DNA of 64,000 nt from CAUPWF01 sp964367685 (lineage in GTDB: Bacteria; Bacillota; Clostridia; Lachnospirales; Lachnospiraceae). The notes beneath the pieces were generated by a model. It was not told the origin of the DNA. It saw only the letters and a list, made by a program, of their open reading frames with translations, and searched no databases. Location of the stretch: the NCBI GenBank assembly GCA_964367685.1, contig CAYIYM010000001.1, forward strand, positions 124,001-188,000, given 5' to 3'. Below, one piece after another: positions 43,947 to 52,501 of the stretch (positions are counted from its first letter, which is position 1; every line of letters starts with the position of its first letter). A program made the translations under genes and the position numbers.

Positions 43947-45143
43947 TTATACATTTTCTTCTTCTAATATCTTAATGCGCAACGACACACCCAATGCTAT
44001 CCCCATCTCACCAAGAAGAATCATTATAGCTGTCCCTCCATAGCTAAAGAAAGGTAGGGTTACTCCTGTATTTGGCAACACAGATGTAATTACTCCAATA
44101 TTCAAAATAACTTGTAATGCAATATGTACAAAAATACCTACTACGATCAACGACGAATATAAATCCGGTGCATTTTTTGCTATAAATAGCATTCTATATA
44201 ACAGCATAATAAACAAAGCCATTACTAGTATAGCTCCAAATATTCCTAGTTCTTCAATAATCGCTGCTAATATCATATCGTTTTGAACCTCCGGGATTGC
44301 CGATAGTTTCTGTGTTCCATTCCCCAGTCCTTTTCCCCAAAAGCCTCCTGCGCCAATTGCATATAAACTCTGCAGTGACTGAAATGCTGTATCAGATGCA
44401 TATTCATCAGGCCTAAAGAGTGCTACAATCCTCATTAATCGAAATCCAATATCATCTGCTGTGACACCTACTGGTTGTGACATCGCCCACCTATATAACC
44501 CGTAGTAGAGGATACCTACTAGAGGTATTCCACATAAAATGATGTGCATTCCCCATTTAAAGACAACAAGTACAATCCCTATTGCAATACATAATACAAT
44601 GATTGCCGTACTTAAATTCTCTGTCAAGAAATATACACATAGGAAGCCAATTACACCAACTCCCACAACCTTAAACATATTGCCCCATTGATTGATCCTT
44701 TTTCCAAGTCTGCAAATCAGGAATGGCACAAACAAAATCATGGCTACTTTCATTAATTCACTTGGTTGAAATTGACCAATTATAGGCATTGAAATCCAAC
44801 GTCTTGCCCCACCAGCTTCTATCCCCAGTGGAGTTTGTACTAGAACACAAAGAAAAACCGCAAATCCAAAAAAATAAGGAGAGTATTTCGCATAAATTTG
44901 ATGAGGTATCATAATTGCTAATGCCATGGCTCCAAATCCAATCAACACACTTCGGAACTGTTTCCAAAAATAAAACATATGATTTCCGTCGAATTCAATC
45001 ATTGCAGTGTAGGAACTCACACTATAAAGCATTACAAGTCCAAAACTTACCAGAAAAATAATAATCACAGTCATATTGTAATCAAAACATCTCGTATAGC
45101 GTTGCCGCTTTTCCCTATTTGTCTTTTTTATCTGATTATTCAT
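43947..45143 (-). CDS. FtsW/RodA/SpoVE family peptidoglycan polymerase
   Basis: A 398-aa SEDS protein with about ten TM segments. Motifs: YFWKQFRSVLIGFGAM, GGARRWISMPIIGQFQPSELMKVAMI, NLSTAIIV, a large extracellular loop with FRPDEYASDTAFQSLQSLYAIGAGGFWGKGLGNGTQK..AIPEVQNDMILAAIIEELG, and the C-terminal VLPNTGVTLPFFSYGGTA. QSL..IG.GG..G.GLG and the PFFSYGG ending favour FtsW. It lies outside the dcw cluster, between degV and a degenerate GH3 gene, and supplies the glycosyltransferase partner for the class B PBP at 38386. Confidence 0.93.
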   Translation of the reverse strand: MNNQIKKTNREKRQRYTRCFDYNMTVIIIFLVSFGLVMLYSVSSYTAMIEFDGNHMFYFWKQFRSVLIGFGAMALAIMIPHQIYAKYSPYFFGFAVFLCVLVQTPLGIEAGGARRWISMPIIGQFQPSELMKVAMILFVPFLICRLGKRINQWGNMFKVVGVGVIGFLCVYFLTENLSTAIIVLCIAIGIVLVVFKWGMHIILCGIPLVGILYYGLYRWAMSQPVGVTADDIGFRLMRIVALFRPDEYASDTAFQSLQSLYAIGAGGFWGKGLGNGTQKLSAIPEVQNDMILAAIIEELGIFGAILVMALFIMLLYRMLFIAKNAPDLYSSLIVVGIFVHIALQVILNIGVITSVLPNTGVTLPFFSYGGTAIMILLGEMGIALGVSLRIKILEEENV

Positions 45144-45154
45144 TTTCTATCTCC

Positions 45155-46027
45155 TTACTGAAATAAGAAATCATTTTCATACTTGAAAATCAAAATTTCC
45201 TTAACGCTCTCGTCTAACAGCTCTACTGAAATTCTTCCACTTCTTACGTCGTCTAACATTTTATTATATACTTGATCAAATGACTCTTCTACTAGTAACA
45301 TTTGAACCCCTTGCTCTAGTTTCTCAAGATAATTCTCTTCTCGATACTTTTCTATAGAAACGGTTTGTTGTTCTAAATCTACTGCATCAATCAATTTAAC
45401 CTCTTCATTAATATAAGACCCTAATAAGCCAACTTCATTATACATTTTGTTCATATTAAGTATCCTATTTCCACCTTCTTCGTCTACCAATGTTAGTATT
45501 GGATATTTTGAATATGCATTCACATTCATAATCATAGTTGACAATTGTTCTGCCACTTCAAAATTTTGACTCCCATAAAGTAAGCCGCCTACCGGATATT
45601 GCATTAATTTATCTCGCGTCTTCTCTCCTGCTTGAATCACAGTCCTCATTCCTGTCAAATCTTCGGGAGTAATAATCAACAATTGAGCCACTTTATCCTC
45701 AACGCTCATTTTACTTAAATCTTCTTCCACTTGTTCTAATGTAGATGTTTTTTTTACACTTGACAATTCCTCTGATTCTATTTTTCTGTCCTCACCTTGC
45801 TTTTCAATTGTCAGATCACCTTCATTTATTTTCGTCTTATCTCCACGTAAAGAATAAAAGACAGAGGTGCCTATTGCGCATATTGCAAGTAATAGAATTA
45901 ACACAATAATTAAAACTTTATATTTATAAAATCCCTTCTTTTGTTGAAATAAATTCTTGTATTTTTTATAACGTTGCTTCATATCTTTTTTTCTTAATTT
46001 AGCAATATTTCTTTTATTATTTCTCAC
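45155..46027 (-). CDS. Membrane-anchored GH3-like protein lacking the catalytic core
   Basis: A 290-aa protein: very basic N terminus, TM at about 37-58, a charged linker, then a region like the start of NagZ-type GH3 glycosidases (SVEDKVAQLLI at 108-118, PVGGLLYGSQN at 145-155, LTLVDEEGGNR at 179-188). The rest jumps directly to the GH3 C-terminal end (VQMLLVEESFDQVYNKMLDDVRSGRIS...LDESVKEIL). The intervening 150 or so residues, which carry the KH-GHG and D/H catalytic motifs in active enzymes, are missing. The frame is open, so this is an in-frame loss rather than decay. A GTG start at 46027 lies directly after the SDR stop. Confidence 0.75.
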   Translation of the reverse strand: MRNNKRNIAKLRKKDMKQRYKKYKNLFQQKKGFYKYKVLIIVLILLLAICAIGTSVFYSLRGDKTKINEGDLTIEKQGEDRKIESEELSSVKKTSTLEQVEEDLSKMSVEDKVAQLLIITPEDLTGMRTVIQAGEKTRDKLMQYPVGGLLYGSQNFEVAEQLSTMIMNVNAYSKYPILTLVDEEGGNRILNMNKMYNEVGLLGSYINEEVKLIDAVDLEQQTVSIEKYREENYLEKLEQGVQMLLVEESFDQVYNKMLDDVRSGRISVELLDESVKEILIFKYENDFLFQ

Positions 46028-46756
46028 TTAAATATATCCCCCATCCATTGTAATAATTTGACCTGTGAGATAAGAAGGTGCTTCAATCAGCATTAGAACT
46101 GCATTTGCCACTTCGTCTACCGTTCCCATTCTACCACAAGGAATGGATTCTATTAAGTCTTTTTTTTCTAATTCATCTAAACATTGATTCATTTCCGTAT
46201 CAATTACACCTAACGCCAAGGCATTGACTCGAACAAGGCTAGGTGCTAATTCCTTCGCCAAGGCTTTAGTCATACTATTCATCCCGCCCTTAGTCGCCGA
46301 ATATACAACCTCGCAAGATGCACCAACATTCCCCCACATTGAGGATATATTGATAATACAGCCATATTTATTTCGCACCATAAATGGAACGGCAGCTCTA
46401 GAACAATAAAAAACAGACGCTAGATTCGTCTGAATCATTTCATTCCATTGTTCATCGCTTGTATCTGTAAAAAGACCAATTTTCGATATTCCTGCATTGT
46501 TAACAAGTATATCTACTCCTCCAAATTCAGTTTCAATTATCTCAAATAATTTTCTTACCGTTTCTGAATCCCCCATATCCCCAACGAAAGTCATACATCG
46601 ACTTCCTTTTTTCTCGCAATGCTTTTTTACTTCTTCTAAATCTTGTGGTGAATTCTTACACGTAATTATAATATTGTAATTATTGTTTGCACACAAACAT
46701 GCAATAGCTTTACCAATTCCTCTTGATGCACCTGTAATTAACATAGTTTTCTTCAT
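46028..46756 (-). CDS. FabG-like short-chain dehydrogenase
   Basis: A 242-aa classical SDR. NAD(P)-binding ITGASRGIGKAIA, DILVNNAGIS, catalytic Ser in NISSMWGNVG and YSATKGG (Tyr-x3-Lys), then RVNALALGVIDTEM and a C-terminal LTGQIITMDGGYI, as in 3-oxoacyl-ACP reductases. GASRGIG with a basic context suggests NADP(H). It is not next to other fatty-acid genes, so a specific substrate is not supported. GAGGAG lies 9 bases before the chosen ATG; the one at 46762 is only 3 bases away. It overlaps no neighbour and is followed directly by the GH3-like gene. Confidence 0.9.
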   Translation of the reverse strand: MKKTMLITGASRGIGKAIACLCANNNYNIIITCKNSPQDLEEVKKHCEKKGSRCMTFVGDMGDSETVRKLFEIIETEFGGVDILVNNAGISKIGLFTDTSDEQWNEMIQTNLASVFYCSRAAVPFMVRNKYGCIINISSMWGNVGASCEVVYSATKGGMNSMTKALAKELAPSLVRVNALALGVIDTEMNQCLDELEKKDLIESIPCGRMGTVDEVANAVLMLIEAPSYLTGQIITMDGGYI

Positions 46757-46815
46757 TTTCATTTACTCCTCATTCTAACAGTGTAATCTGTTTTAGAGAA
46801 TTCTTCAAGAAAAAA

Positions 46816-46850
46816 GGAGTAGAAACTTTTGAATCTGTAGTTTCTACTCC
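46816..46850 (-). terminator. htrA terminator
   Basis: Perfect 11-bp stem GGAGTAGAAAC/GTTTCTACTCC with a 13-base loop; TTTTTTCTTG follows on the minus strand. Confidence 0.92.
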
Positions 46851-46891
46851 ATATAAATAAATTTAGTTATCTTCTTATCAAAGGAATTCGA

Positions 46892-48175
46892 TTAGTTAGA
46901 AGCGCCTTGTAATTTAACTTTTACAACACTTTCTTTATACTCTCCTGTTTCATCTTGTACTTGAATTGTCACGTCCACTTCTTCTCCAATTGCATAATAA
47001 GTCAAGGTTTCTTGAAGACTTTCTCTTGATGTGATTTCTGTACCATTTAGGTTAGTAATGATACATCCTTTTGGCATTCCAGCTGCTTGAGCTGCTCCGC
47101 CTTCGATTACCTCTAGAACATATGCTCCCATTGGCATTTGATACATTTCTGAGAATTCAGTTGTAACTGACTGAATACCTACACCAATATATCCTCGATC
47201 CTCTTCTGCAACTTTATCACGTGTAACTAATGTCATTAATGCATTGATAGTTTCTGACGCCTCTGAAATCGGAATCGCATACCCTATTCCCTCTATCTCA
47301 GTATCTCCTAATTTCGCAGTGTTAATACCAATCACTTCACCTTTCATGTTTAACAAAGCTCCACCACTGTTTCCTGGATTAATAGCCGCATCTGTTTGAA
47401 TAAGTGTTGAATCAATCAAATCAATTTCTCTACCTGTTGCACTTACAACTCCCGTTGTTACTGATTGACCATATCCTAATGCATTACCTATTGCAACCAC
47501 TTGTTCCCCTGCATTTAAATCATCTGAATTTCCAAGGGTTGCTATCTTCATACTATTCAATGTTTCTTCTTTTATATTCTCCAACTTAATTGATATCACC
47601 GCTAAATCTTTCGCCGCATTCGCTCCTTTTACTTGGGCTTCAACACTATCTTCATTCGAAAATGTAACTGTTAATGTAGTTGTTCCCTCAATTACATGAT
47701 TATTAGTCAGAATAAGTAATTCGTCCTCTGTTTTATCAATAATTATTCCAGAACCTGCACTTGTATTTTCTATTACCTGGTTCCCTCCAAAGTAATTCTG
47801 TATTTCTTGCACACTCATATTTGTAATCGAAACAATGGATGGCATTACATTTTTCGCAATTGTAGCAACATCCGATTGCACTTCAGAAGATGTGCTTGTT
47901 ACCATTGTTGCTTCTACATTCTTAGTTGTTACTTCTGTATCTTTATGAAAAAGTCTTTCGCCTAATTCTGTAACACCAAAGAAACTTGCTCCACTGATTG
48001 TTCCAAATAAAACTGCTGCACATGCTATTTTCCCAAACTTATTAAATCTTTCCTTTTGTTTTGCCTGTTTTACATTTTTAGCCATCATTTTTTCTTCAAT
48101 TCTTCTTTGAAGTTCTAATTCTTCATCTCTATTATTCTTGTGTCCTAAATCTTCGTAGTTATAATTATTTTCCAT
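46892..48175 (-). CDS. HtrA/DegP-family S1C serine protease
   Basis: A 427-aa surface protease: acidic cytoplasmic N terminus, one TM (about 53-75), a trypsin-like domain with the triad His160 (LTNNHVIEG), Asp190 (AAKDLAVISI) and Ser270 (NPGNSGGAL), then a PDZ domain (RGYIGVGIQSVTTEFSEMYQMPMGAYVLEVIEGGAAQAAGMPKG would cover it; key residues are GYIGVGI and GGAAQAAGM). It degrades or refolds misfolded exported proteins under envelope stress. AAAGGG precedes the ATG at 48175. It is followed by its own terminator and is probably monocistronic. Confidence 0.95.
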   Translation of the reverse strand: MENNYNYEDLGHKNNRDEELELQRRIEEKMMAKNVKQAKQKERFNKFGKIACAAVLFGTISGASFFGVTELGERLFHKDTEVTTKNVEATMVTSTSSEVQSDVATIAKNVMPSIVSITNMSVQEIQNYFGGNQVIENTSAGSGIIIDKTEDELLILTNNHVIEGTTTLTVTFSNEDSVEAQVKGANAAKDLAVISIKLENIKEETLNSMKIATLGNSDDLNAGEQVVAIGNALGYGQSVTTGVVSATGREIDLIDSTLIQTDAAINPGNSGGALLNMKGEVIGINTAKLGDTEIEGIGYAIPISEASETINALMTLVTRDKVAEEDRGYIGVGIQSVTTEFSEMYQMPMGAYVLEVIEGGAAQAAGMPKGCIITNLNGTEITSRESLQETLTYYAIGEEVDVTIQVQDETGEYKESVVKVKLQGASN

Positions 48176-48281
48176 ATTATCTTCCCTTTCTGCGCTCAAA
48201 TATTTTATATGTATTATTTAAATTCAGTTTAACTACTTTCTGTGATAAATGTGTGATTTTCCTATTAAGAAAGAGTGAAAA

Positions 48282-48306
48282 GGCAAATTGTTTTTCACAA
48301 TTTGCC
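48282..48306 (-). terminator. Terminator after the cohesin-like membrane protein gene
   Basis: GGCAAATTG and CAATTTGCC form a 9-bp stem with a 7-base loop, followed on the minus strand by TTTTC. It ends the long recD2-cdaAR unit. Confidence 0.8.
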
Positions 48307-48331
48307 TCTTAATTACAAAATAATTATTCTA

Positions 48332-49837
48332 TTAAAGATCAATAAATTCAATGTCATTATCTTGATATTTATCACTTGTTGTCTTCTTACTCTTTCCGAA
48401 TCGCTTCTCTTTAATGCTTTTTGATTTTATGACTGGTTTCTCTTCTTCATACTCATCGTAATCATCATCGTAATCATCATCGTAGTCATCGTAGTCATCA
48501 TAATCATCTACATCATCATACTCGTAATCATTGTATTCATCATCAAATTCATCGTCATAGTCATCTAGATTTTCATCTACTTCCTCATCTTTAAAGTATG
48601 CTTCCTCACTCTTAAGTTCCTTTAACTTATCGTAATCTTTCTTCTGTCCAGTTACTTTACTTGGTGATATCTCATTAGATCCATCTTTCGTTTCTGTCAG
48701 ATTATCATTATACTCAAATTCATCATACAAATCATCTAGTTCTATATTTCGATTTCTTAGTTTCACACCTACAATTATCAAAAGTAAAATCAAGATAAAC
48801 AGAACAATCCCCACTACAATCAAAGCAATCGGAAGGTTATCTATAATGAAATCAAAGGAAGATTCTGTTACAGCCTCAGGAACTAGTGGTATTTCACTTG
48901 ACACTTCTGTCTCACCAATATATCTCTGATACGTTTGATCTATTTCATCATATTGATAAATACTTTGATTCCCTGTGCTGTCTAGTGCACTAATTAAAAA
49001 CAAATCGGAATTCTCACTATCTTCCCAGGTTGGAAAAGCAAATCCATTAATGTTTAATGTTCTTTCAATATATTTGTCAGATATTTCGTCTGTAATATCT
49101 CTATCAGTAATAATAATATGAGTTGTATCAGAAATACTTACCTGCACATATGGCGCGAATTCCATAGTCTCTTCATCATACATAAAGAAAGATTCGTCCC
49201 CCTCATTATCCGAGAGTAACGCTAATGCAGTTCCATTCATTTCACTAATAGCAGCCTCAATCTCATGACCATTATAATTGATAGTACCTAATACAAATCC
49301 TTGTGGGAGTGCCTCGCTTCCAACACTTTTATAAATGGAATATGTTTTGTCTCCAACAATCACCGAAGCATCTTCTAATAGTAGTGAAACCTCAACCTCT
49401 GTTCCGCCTTCTACTTCAATTGTGGAGTTGCCTTCTATTGCATCCAATTCTTCTCCCGATTCATCTTGAACAGACGATTCTAGAATTGTAATCTTGGTTT
49501 CACCATGCTTTAATGCCATAAATGTAACTGTAGATGTTATTTCATCTGTATCATTTATTTCTTCTGTTTTTAAATACAATTTGCCATCTTGTGCTGTTAC
49601 ATTTTCACCATTCAAGAATTGAATCTTTTCATCGTCGTATTCCATCTCAACACTCGCACTAGCCACTGTATCGGATGTGCTACGAACAACAATGTCAATA
49701 TCAAATTCTTCACCTGCTTCAACTGTTAAGTCCGTAAATCGAATACTAGTCGATGCAGCGTTTACATCTAATGTAAAAACTGCACTCATTAAACTGAGCA
49801 TCATTATAAAACTCATAACTTTGTTGCTTATCTTCAT
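48332..49837 (-). CDS. Membrane-anchored cohesin-like protein with acidic Asp/Tyr tail
   Basis: A 501-aa type I membrane protein. Residues 1-27 are a signal peptide (cleavage near VNAAS). Residues 29-145 look like a cohesin-type beta sandwich (VEAGEEFDIDIVV..SASVEMEYDDEKIQF). A second extracellular region follows, then TM at about 335-358 and a 143-residue cytoplasmic tail, in which residues 418-466 are almost only Asp, Tyr and Glu, followed by a basic stretch. I do not recognise a named family; no dockerin partner is visible. It is last in the cdaAR-HPr run, 16 bases after a small membrane protein gene. A link to cell-envelope sensing is inference. Confidence 0.8.
   Translation of the reverse strand: MKISNKVMSFIMMLSLMSAVFTLDVNAASTSIRFTDLTVEAGEEFDIDIVVRSTSDTVASASVEMEYDDEKIQFLNGENVTAQDGKLYLKTEEINDTDEITSTVTFMALKHGETKITILESSVQDESGEELDAIEGNSTIEVEGGTEVEVSLLLEDASVIVGDKTYSIYKSVGSEALPQGFVLGTINYNGHEIEAAISEMNGTALALLSDNEGDESFFMYDEETMEFAPYVQVSISDTTHIIITDRDITDEISDKYIERTLNINGFAFPTWEDSENSDLFLISALDSTGNQSIYQYDEIDQTYQRYIGETEVSSEIPLVPEAVTESSFDFIIDNLPIALIVVGIVLFILILLLIIVGVKLRNRNIELDDLYDEFEYNDNLTETKDGSNEISPSKVTGQKKDYDKLKELKSEEAYFKDEEVDENLDDYDDEFDDEYNDYEYDDVDDYDDYDDYDDDYDDDYDEYEEEKPVIKSKSIKEKRFGKSKKTTSDKYQDNDIEFIDL
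48446..48545. repeat. Low-complexity (Asp/Tyr codon) repeat
   Basis: Repeated plus-strand ATCATCGTA-type units (minus GAT/TAC codons) encode the YDDYDDD-like tail. Imperfect trinucleotide-based repeats of this kind can vary in length between strains. Confidence 0.8.
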
Positions 49838-49853
49838 GTATTTAACCTCTTTC

Positions 49854-50063
49854 CTAAGCTGCTCTATCTTCTACGCTTTGCTCCAGTTCATATCCCACTA
49901 TCTTAACACCCTCGAAATCTTTCAAACTATACACTAAAATCCCAAGTAAAATCAAGATAATTAACTCTATAATAATCACTGTTCTTCTAATCAATCTTTT
50001 TTTTCTTTTTAGTCGAATTCTTTCCATCCTTTTATCTGGATGTTTCTGATATTCACCTGCCAT
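49854..50063 (-). CDS. Small single-pass membrane protein, function unknown
   Basis: A 69-aa protein with a strongly basic N-terminal half (RMERIRLKRKKRLIRR), one TM segment (about 29-46, VIIIELIILILLGILVYSL) and a short C-terminal tail. It lies 3 bases after the HPr gene and 16 bases before the cohesin-like gene, so it belongs to the operon. I cannot assign a family. The tight packing is the main support for it being real. Confidence 0.72.
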   Translation of the reverse strand: MAGEYQKHPDKRMERIRLKRKKRLIRRTVIIIELIILILLGILVYSLKDFEGVKIVGYELEQSVEDRAA

Positions 50064-50066
50064 AAA

Positions 50067-50330
50067 TTAATCACCTAATCCATTTTCAATCAACTTTACA
50101 ATTGCATCAAGCGCTTTATCTTCGTCTATCCCCTCGCAGCTAAATGTTACTTCGTCACCATTTTTCACACATGCCCCAAGAACACTTAATACACTTTTTG
50201 CATTTGCTGTTGTATCTTTGATTGTAAATGTAATTTTGGACTCAAATTCCATTGCAACTCTACATAATATTCCCGCCGGTCTTAAATGAAGCCCCGTCGT
50301 ATTCTTTATTTTCACTGTTCTGCTGACCAT
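50067..50330 (-). CDS. HPr-family phosphocarrier protein
   Basis: An 87-aa HPr fold. The phosphorylatable His15 lies in TGLHLRPAG and the regulatory Ser46 in NAKSVLSVLG, so both PTS phosphotransfer and HPr-kinase control are possible. The residue after His15 is Leu rather than the usual Ala, as in an HPr paralogue I recall from Clostridia; a main ptsH is likely elsewhere. Start at 50330: AGGGG is 6 bases upstream. The gene lies 9 bases after cdaR and 3 bases before a small membrane protein gene, an unusual place for a PTS component. Confidence 0.92.
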   Translation of the reverse strand: MVSRTVKIKNTTGLHLRPAGILCRVAMEFESKITFTIKDTTANAKSVLSVLGACVKNGDEVTFSCEGIDEDKALDAIVKLIENGLGD

Positions 50331-50339
50331 ACTCAACCC

Positions 50340-51599
50340 CTATTTCTCTTCTAAAATAATTGGTACTGTTACTTTATCTACTACTTCACAGCCAGGAATT
50401 GTATCCACTTGTACATCTGCCGTGTAAGATCCAGCTTCTTTATATTGACTTAAATCAACGCTGAGTCTCACATCTTTGATTTCTAAGGCAGAAACAACTT
50501 CTTCCACTCCTGAAAACGTTATCATCAAAGCCTCTTCTGTTGCATATGAAAAATCAAGACTTGGTGGATTTTCATATACCATTATAGATTGCACCGGTAT
50601 TTCTAGGCTTTTTGTCCCAATTTCATCAATTTGTACTGCCACTGCTATAGAATTGTTATTCTCATCATATAATCTAGTGTTTTCAGGTAAATATTCACTA
50701 ATATCAATAACATAATCTACTTTCCCCATCATATCGGTCACATCAAGTGCCGATGACGGAACGGTAATACGATTGATACTGTCTAATATTTCCTTCTCTG
50801 CCGCTATTACGATTTCAGGAGGTTCAACTTGAATACTCGCCACATTATATCCCTCTTGTGGAACTCCACTTGTTGAAAATTCTAATGGTACGGCTTTCGT
50901 ATCTAGTATTTGAACTTTTACTTCCACACCTTCCTTATTGTCTTCATAGCTAATTGTTAGCAATGTTTGATCAATTGCTAAATTATTTTCATCATACAGA
51001 ATAATTGTCGCTGGCAGTGCAGTGTCTTCCTCCACCCCAGTAATATTCACCTGCGCTTCTACTCTCTTAATAGAAGCAATGGTCGAGATCGGACCGCTTA
51101 TCGATAGAGTTTCAGGTGTTGCAATCATCTCCCCTAAAGCAACTTCTTCTGGTAATTCACCTGTGGAAGCCGGCACAATTGGAAACGTCTTATGTTCTGT
51201 ATCTTCGATGATTACTTTGATGTTTGTTGGCAAAGCCTCTGCCTGAATTGCAAGACGATCTATTCCAGTAACCCCTTCTATCTTCACTTTAACTGGGACT
51301 AATGATGATAATTCTAAATCCATAAAATCTGCTGTTGCGGTTACATTTTCGGTCGTAATTCTATTCAACACACTTCTCTTTGCTTCTAATGTAACCAACA
51401 CATGATGTTCATCATTCTCCACCTGATATACTTTTCCAGCATCAGTGACCAATTCTTCATTTAAAAATGTGACCGGCACTTCTGAATATACTCTACTTAT
51501 TACAGGATCTGCCACTTGATCAATTAGCCACCATGCAACAAACGCCATTAACAGTGCCATTAGTTTAATTACCCAATTATGGAGGATTTTACTTTTCAT
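50340..51599 (-). CDS. cdaR: CdaR-like YbbR-domain protein
   Basis: A 419-aa envelope protein: a short cytoplasmic tail, TM at about 10-27 (VIKLMALLMAFVAWWLI), then four YbbR-type repeats outside the cell, each carrying the pattern VPV.F....-like EVPVTFLN and S..P....I-type segments. It regulates CdaA, the diadenylate cyclase encoded just upstream, and overlaps its stop by 11 bases. GGAGGTGAAA precedes the ATG at 51599. glmM, which often follows cdaR, is absent; an HPr gene takes its place. Confidence 0.93.
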   Translation of the reverse strand: MKSKILHNWVIKLMALLMAFVAWWLIDQVADPVISRVYSEVPVTFLNEELVTDAGKVYQVENDEHHVLVTLEAKRSVLNRITTENVTATADFMDLELSSLVPVKVKIEGVTGIDRLAIQAEALPTNIKVIIEDTEHKTFPIVPASTGELPEEVALGEMIATPETLSISGPISTIASIKRVEAQVNITGVEEDTALPATIILYDENNLAIDQTLLTISYEDNKEGVEVKVQILDTKAVPLEFSTSGVPQEGYNVASIQVEPPEIVIAAEKEILDSINRITVPSSALDVTDMMGKVDYVIDISEYLPENTRLYDENNNSIAVAVQIDEIGTKSLEIPVQSIMVYENPPSLDFSYATEEALMITFSGVEEVVSALEIKDVRLSVDLSQYKEAGSYTADVQVDTIPGCEVVDKVTVPIILEEK

Positions 51600-52458
51600 T
51601 TTCACCTCCATTTCTTCGCAAGAACGATGACATTGTACGTTTGCGTTCAAGTACATCTATCACTCGAATTCTCTCGATCAAATCTCTTAAATCGTCTCTG
51701 CTCATATTTCTCTCTAAATTCCCATTAGATGCAACAGAAATTCTTCCAGTTTCTTCCGAAACCGCAATGACTAATGCATCACTTACTTCACTCATCCCTA
51801 TAGCAGCGCGATGTCTTGTACCCAACTCCTTACTAAGAGACATATTATCAGTCAATGGCAAATAACAAGTAGCAGCTGTAATTCGGTCTCCGCTAATGAT
51901 AATAGCTCCGTCATGGAGTGGTGTATTATGTTCGAAAATATTCAATAAAATTTGGCTAGAAACCAAACAATCTAATTTAATACCAGTATTCTCATATTCT
52001 ACTAACTTCACTGTATTTTCTATTACAATTAATGCTCCTGTTTTAACGGCAGACATGCTCATACAAGCATCCACAATACCATTCCTAGTCATAGGAGAGA
52101 ATTTGGCATTTTCTTTCTTTTTATCGAAAGGGACAATATCAAACAAAATATTCCTCTGTCCTAAATTCTCTAATGCACGTCTAATTTCTGGTTGAAAAAC
52201 GACAATTGCAACCGTCGCAATAATACTCATAGAAATTTCAACAAGGTATATAATTGTAGTCATCTTCAAACCAAATGCGATTAAAATAAAACAAGCAACT
52301 ACTACAATCCCTTTTAATAACATCCATGTTTTTGTGTTTTTTATCCAAATAACTAGGTAGTAAAAAAGAACGGCAAGAATTAGAATTTCAACAAAATCAA
52401 TCAGTTCCATATCAAATCCAAATGCCAAATCATTTAATACTTGTATAATTCGTTCCAT
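51589..52458 (-). CDS. cdaA: Diadenylate cyclase CdaA
   Basis: A 289-aa membrane enzyme making c-di-AMP, which controls potassium and osmotic balance and cell wall stability. Three TM helices at about 22-95 precede the DAC domain with the catalytic NTPLHDGAIII and LGTRHRAAIG motifs (DGA and RHR). The C terminus is a coiled coil. It is translationally coupled to cdaR. The standard CdaA length is about 270-290 aa. Confidence 0.97.
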   Translation of the reverse strand: MERIIQVLNDLAFGFDMELIDFVEILILAVLFYYLVIWIKNTKTWMLLKGIVVVACFILIAFGLKMTTIIYLVEISMSIIATVAIVVFQPEIRRALENLGQRNILFDIVPFDKKKENAKFSPMTRNGIVDACMSMSAVKTGALIVIENTVKLVEYENTGIKLDCLVSSQILLNIFEHNTPLHDGAIIISGDRITAATCYLPLTDNMSLSKELGTRHRAAIGMSEVSDALVIAVSEETGRISVASNGNLERNMSRDDLRDLIERIRVIDVLERKRTMSSFLRRNGGENEK

Positions 52459-52501
52459 TTTACTCCTCCTAACTTAATTTATTTTATCAATCACTCTTAA
52501 A

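Noticed and set aside
48446..48545. CRISPR-like array in the repeated ATCATCGTA region
   Set aside because: Repeats are in-frame Asp/Tyr codons without spacers.
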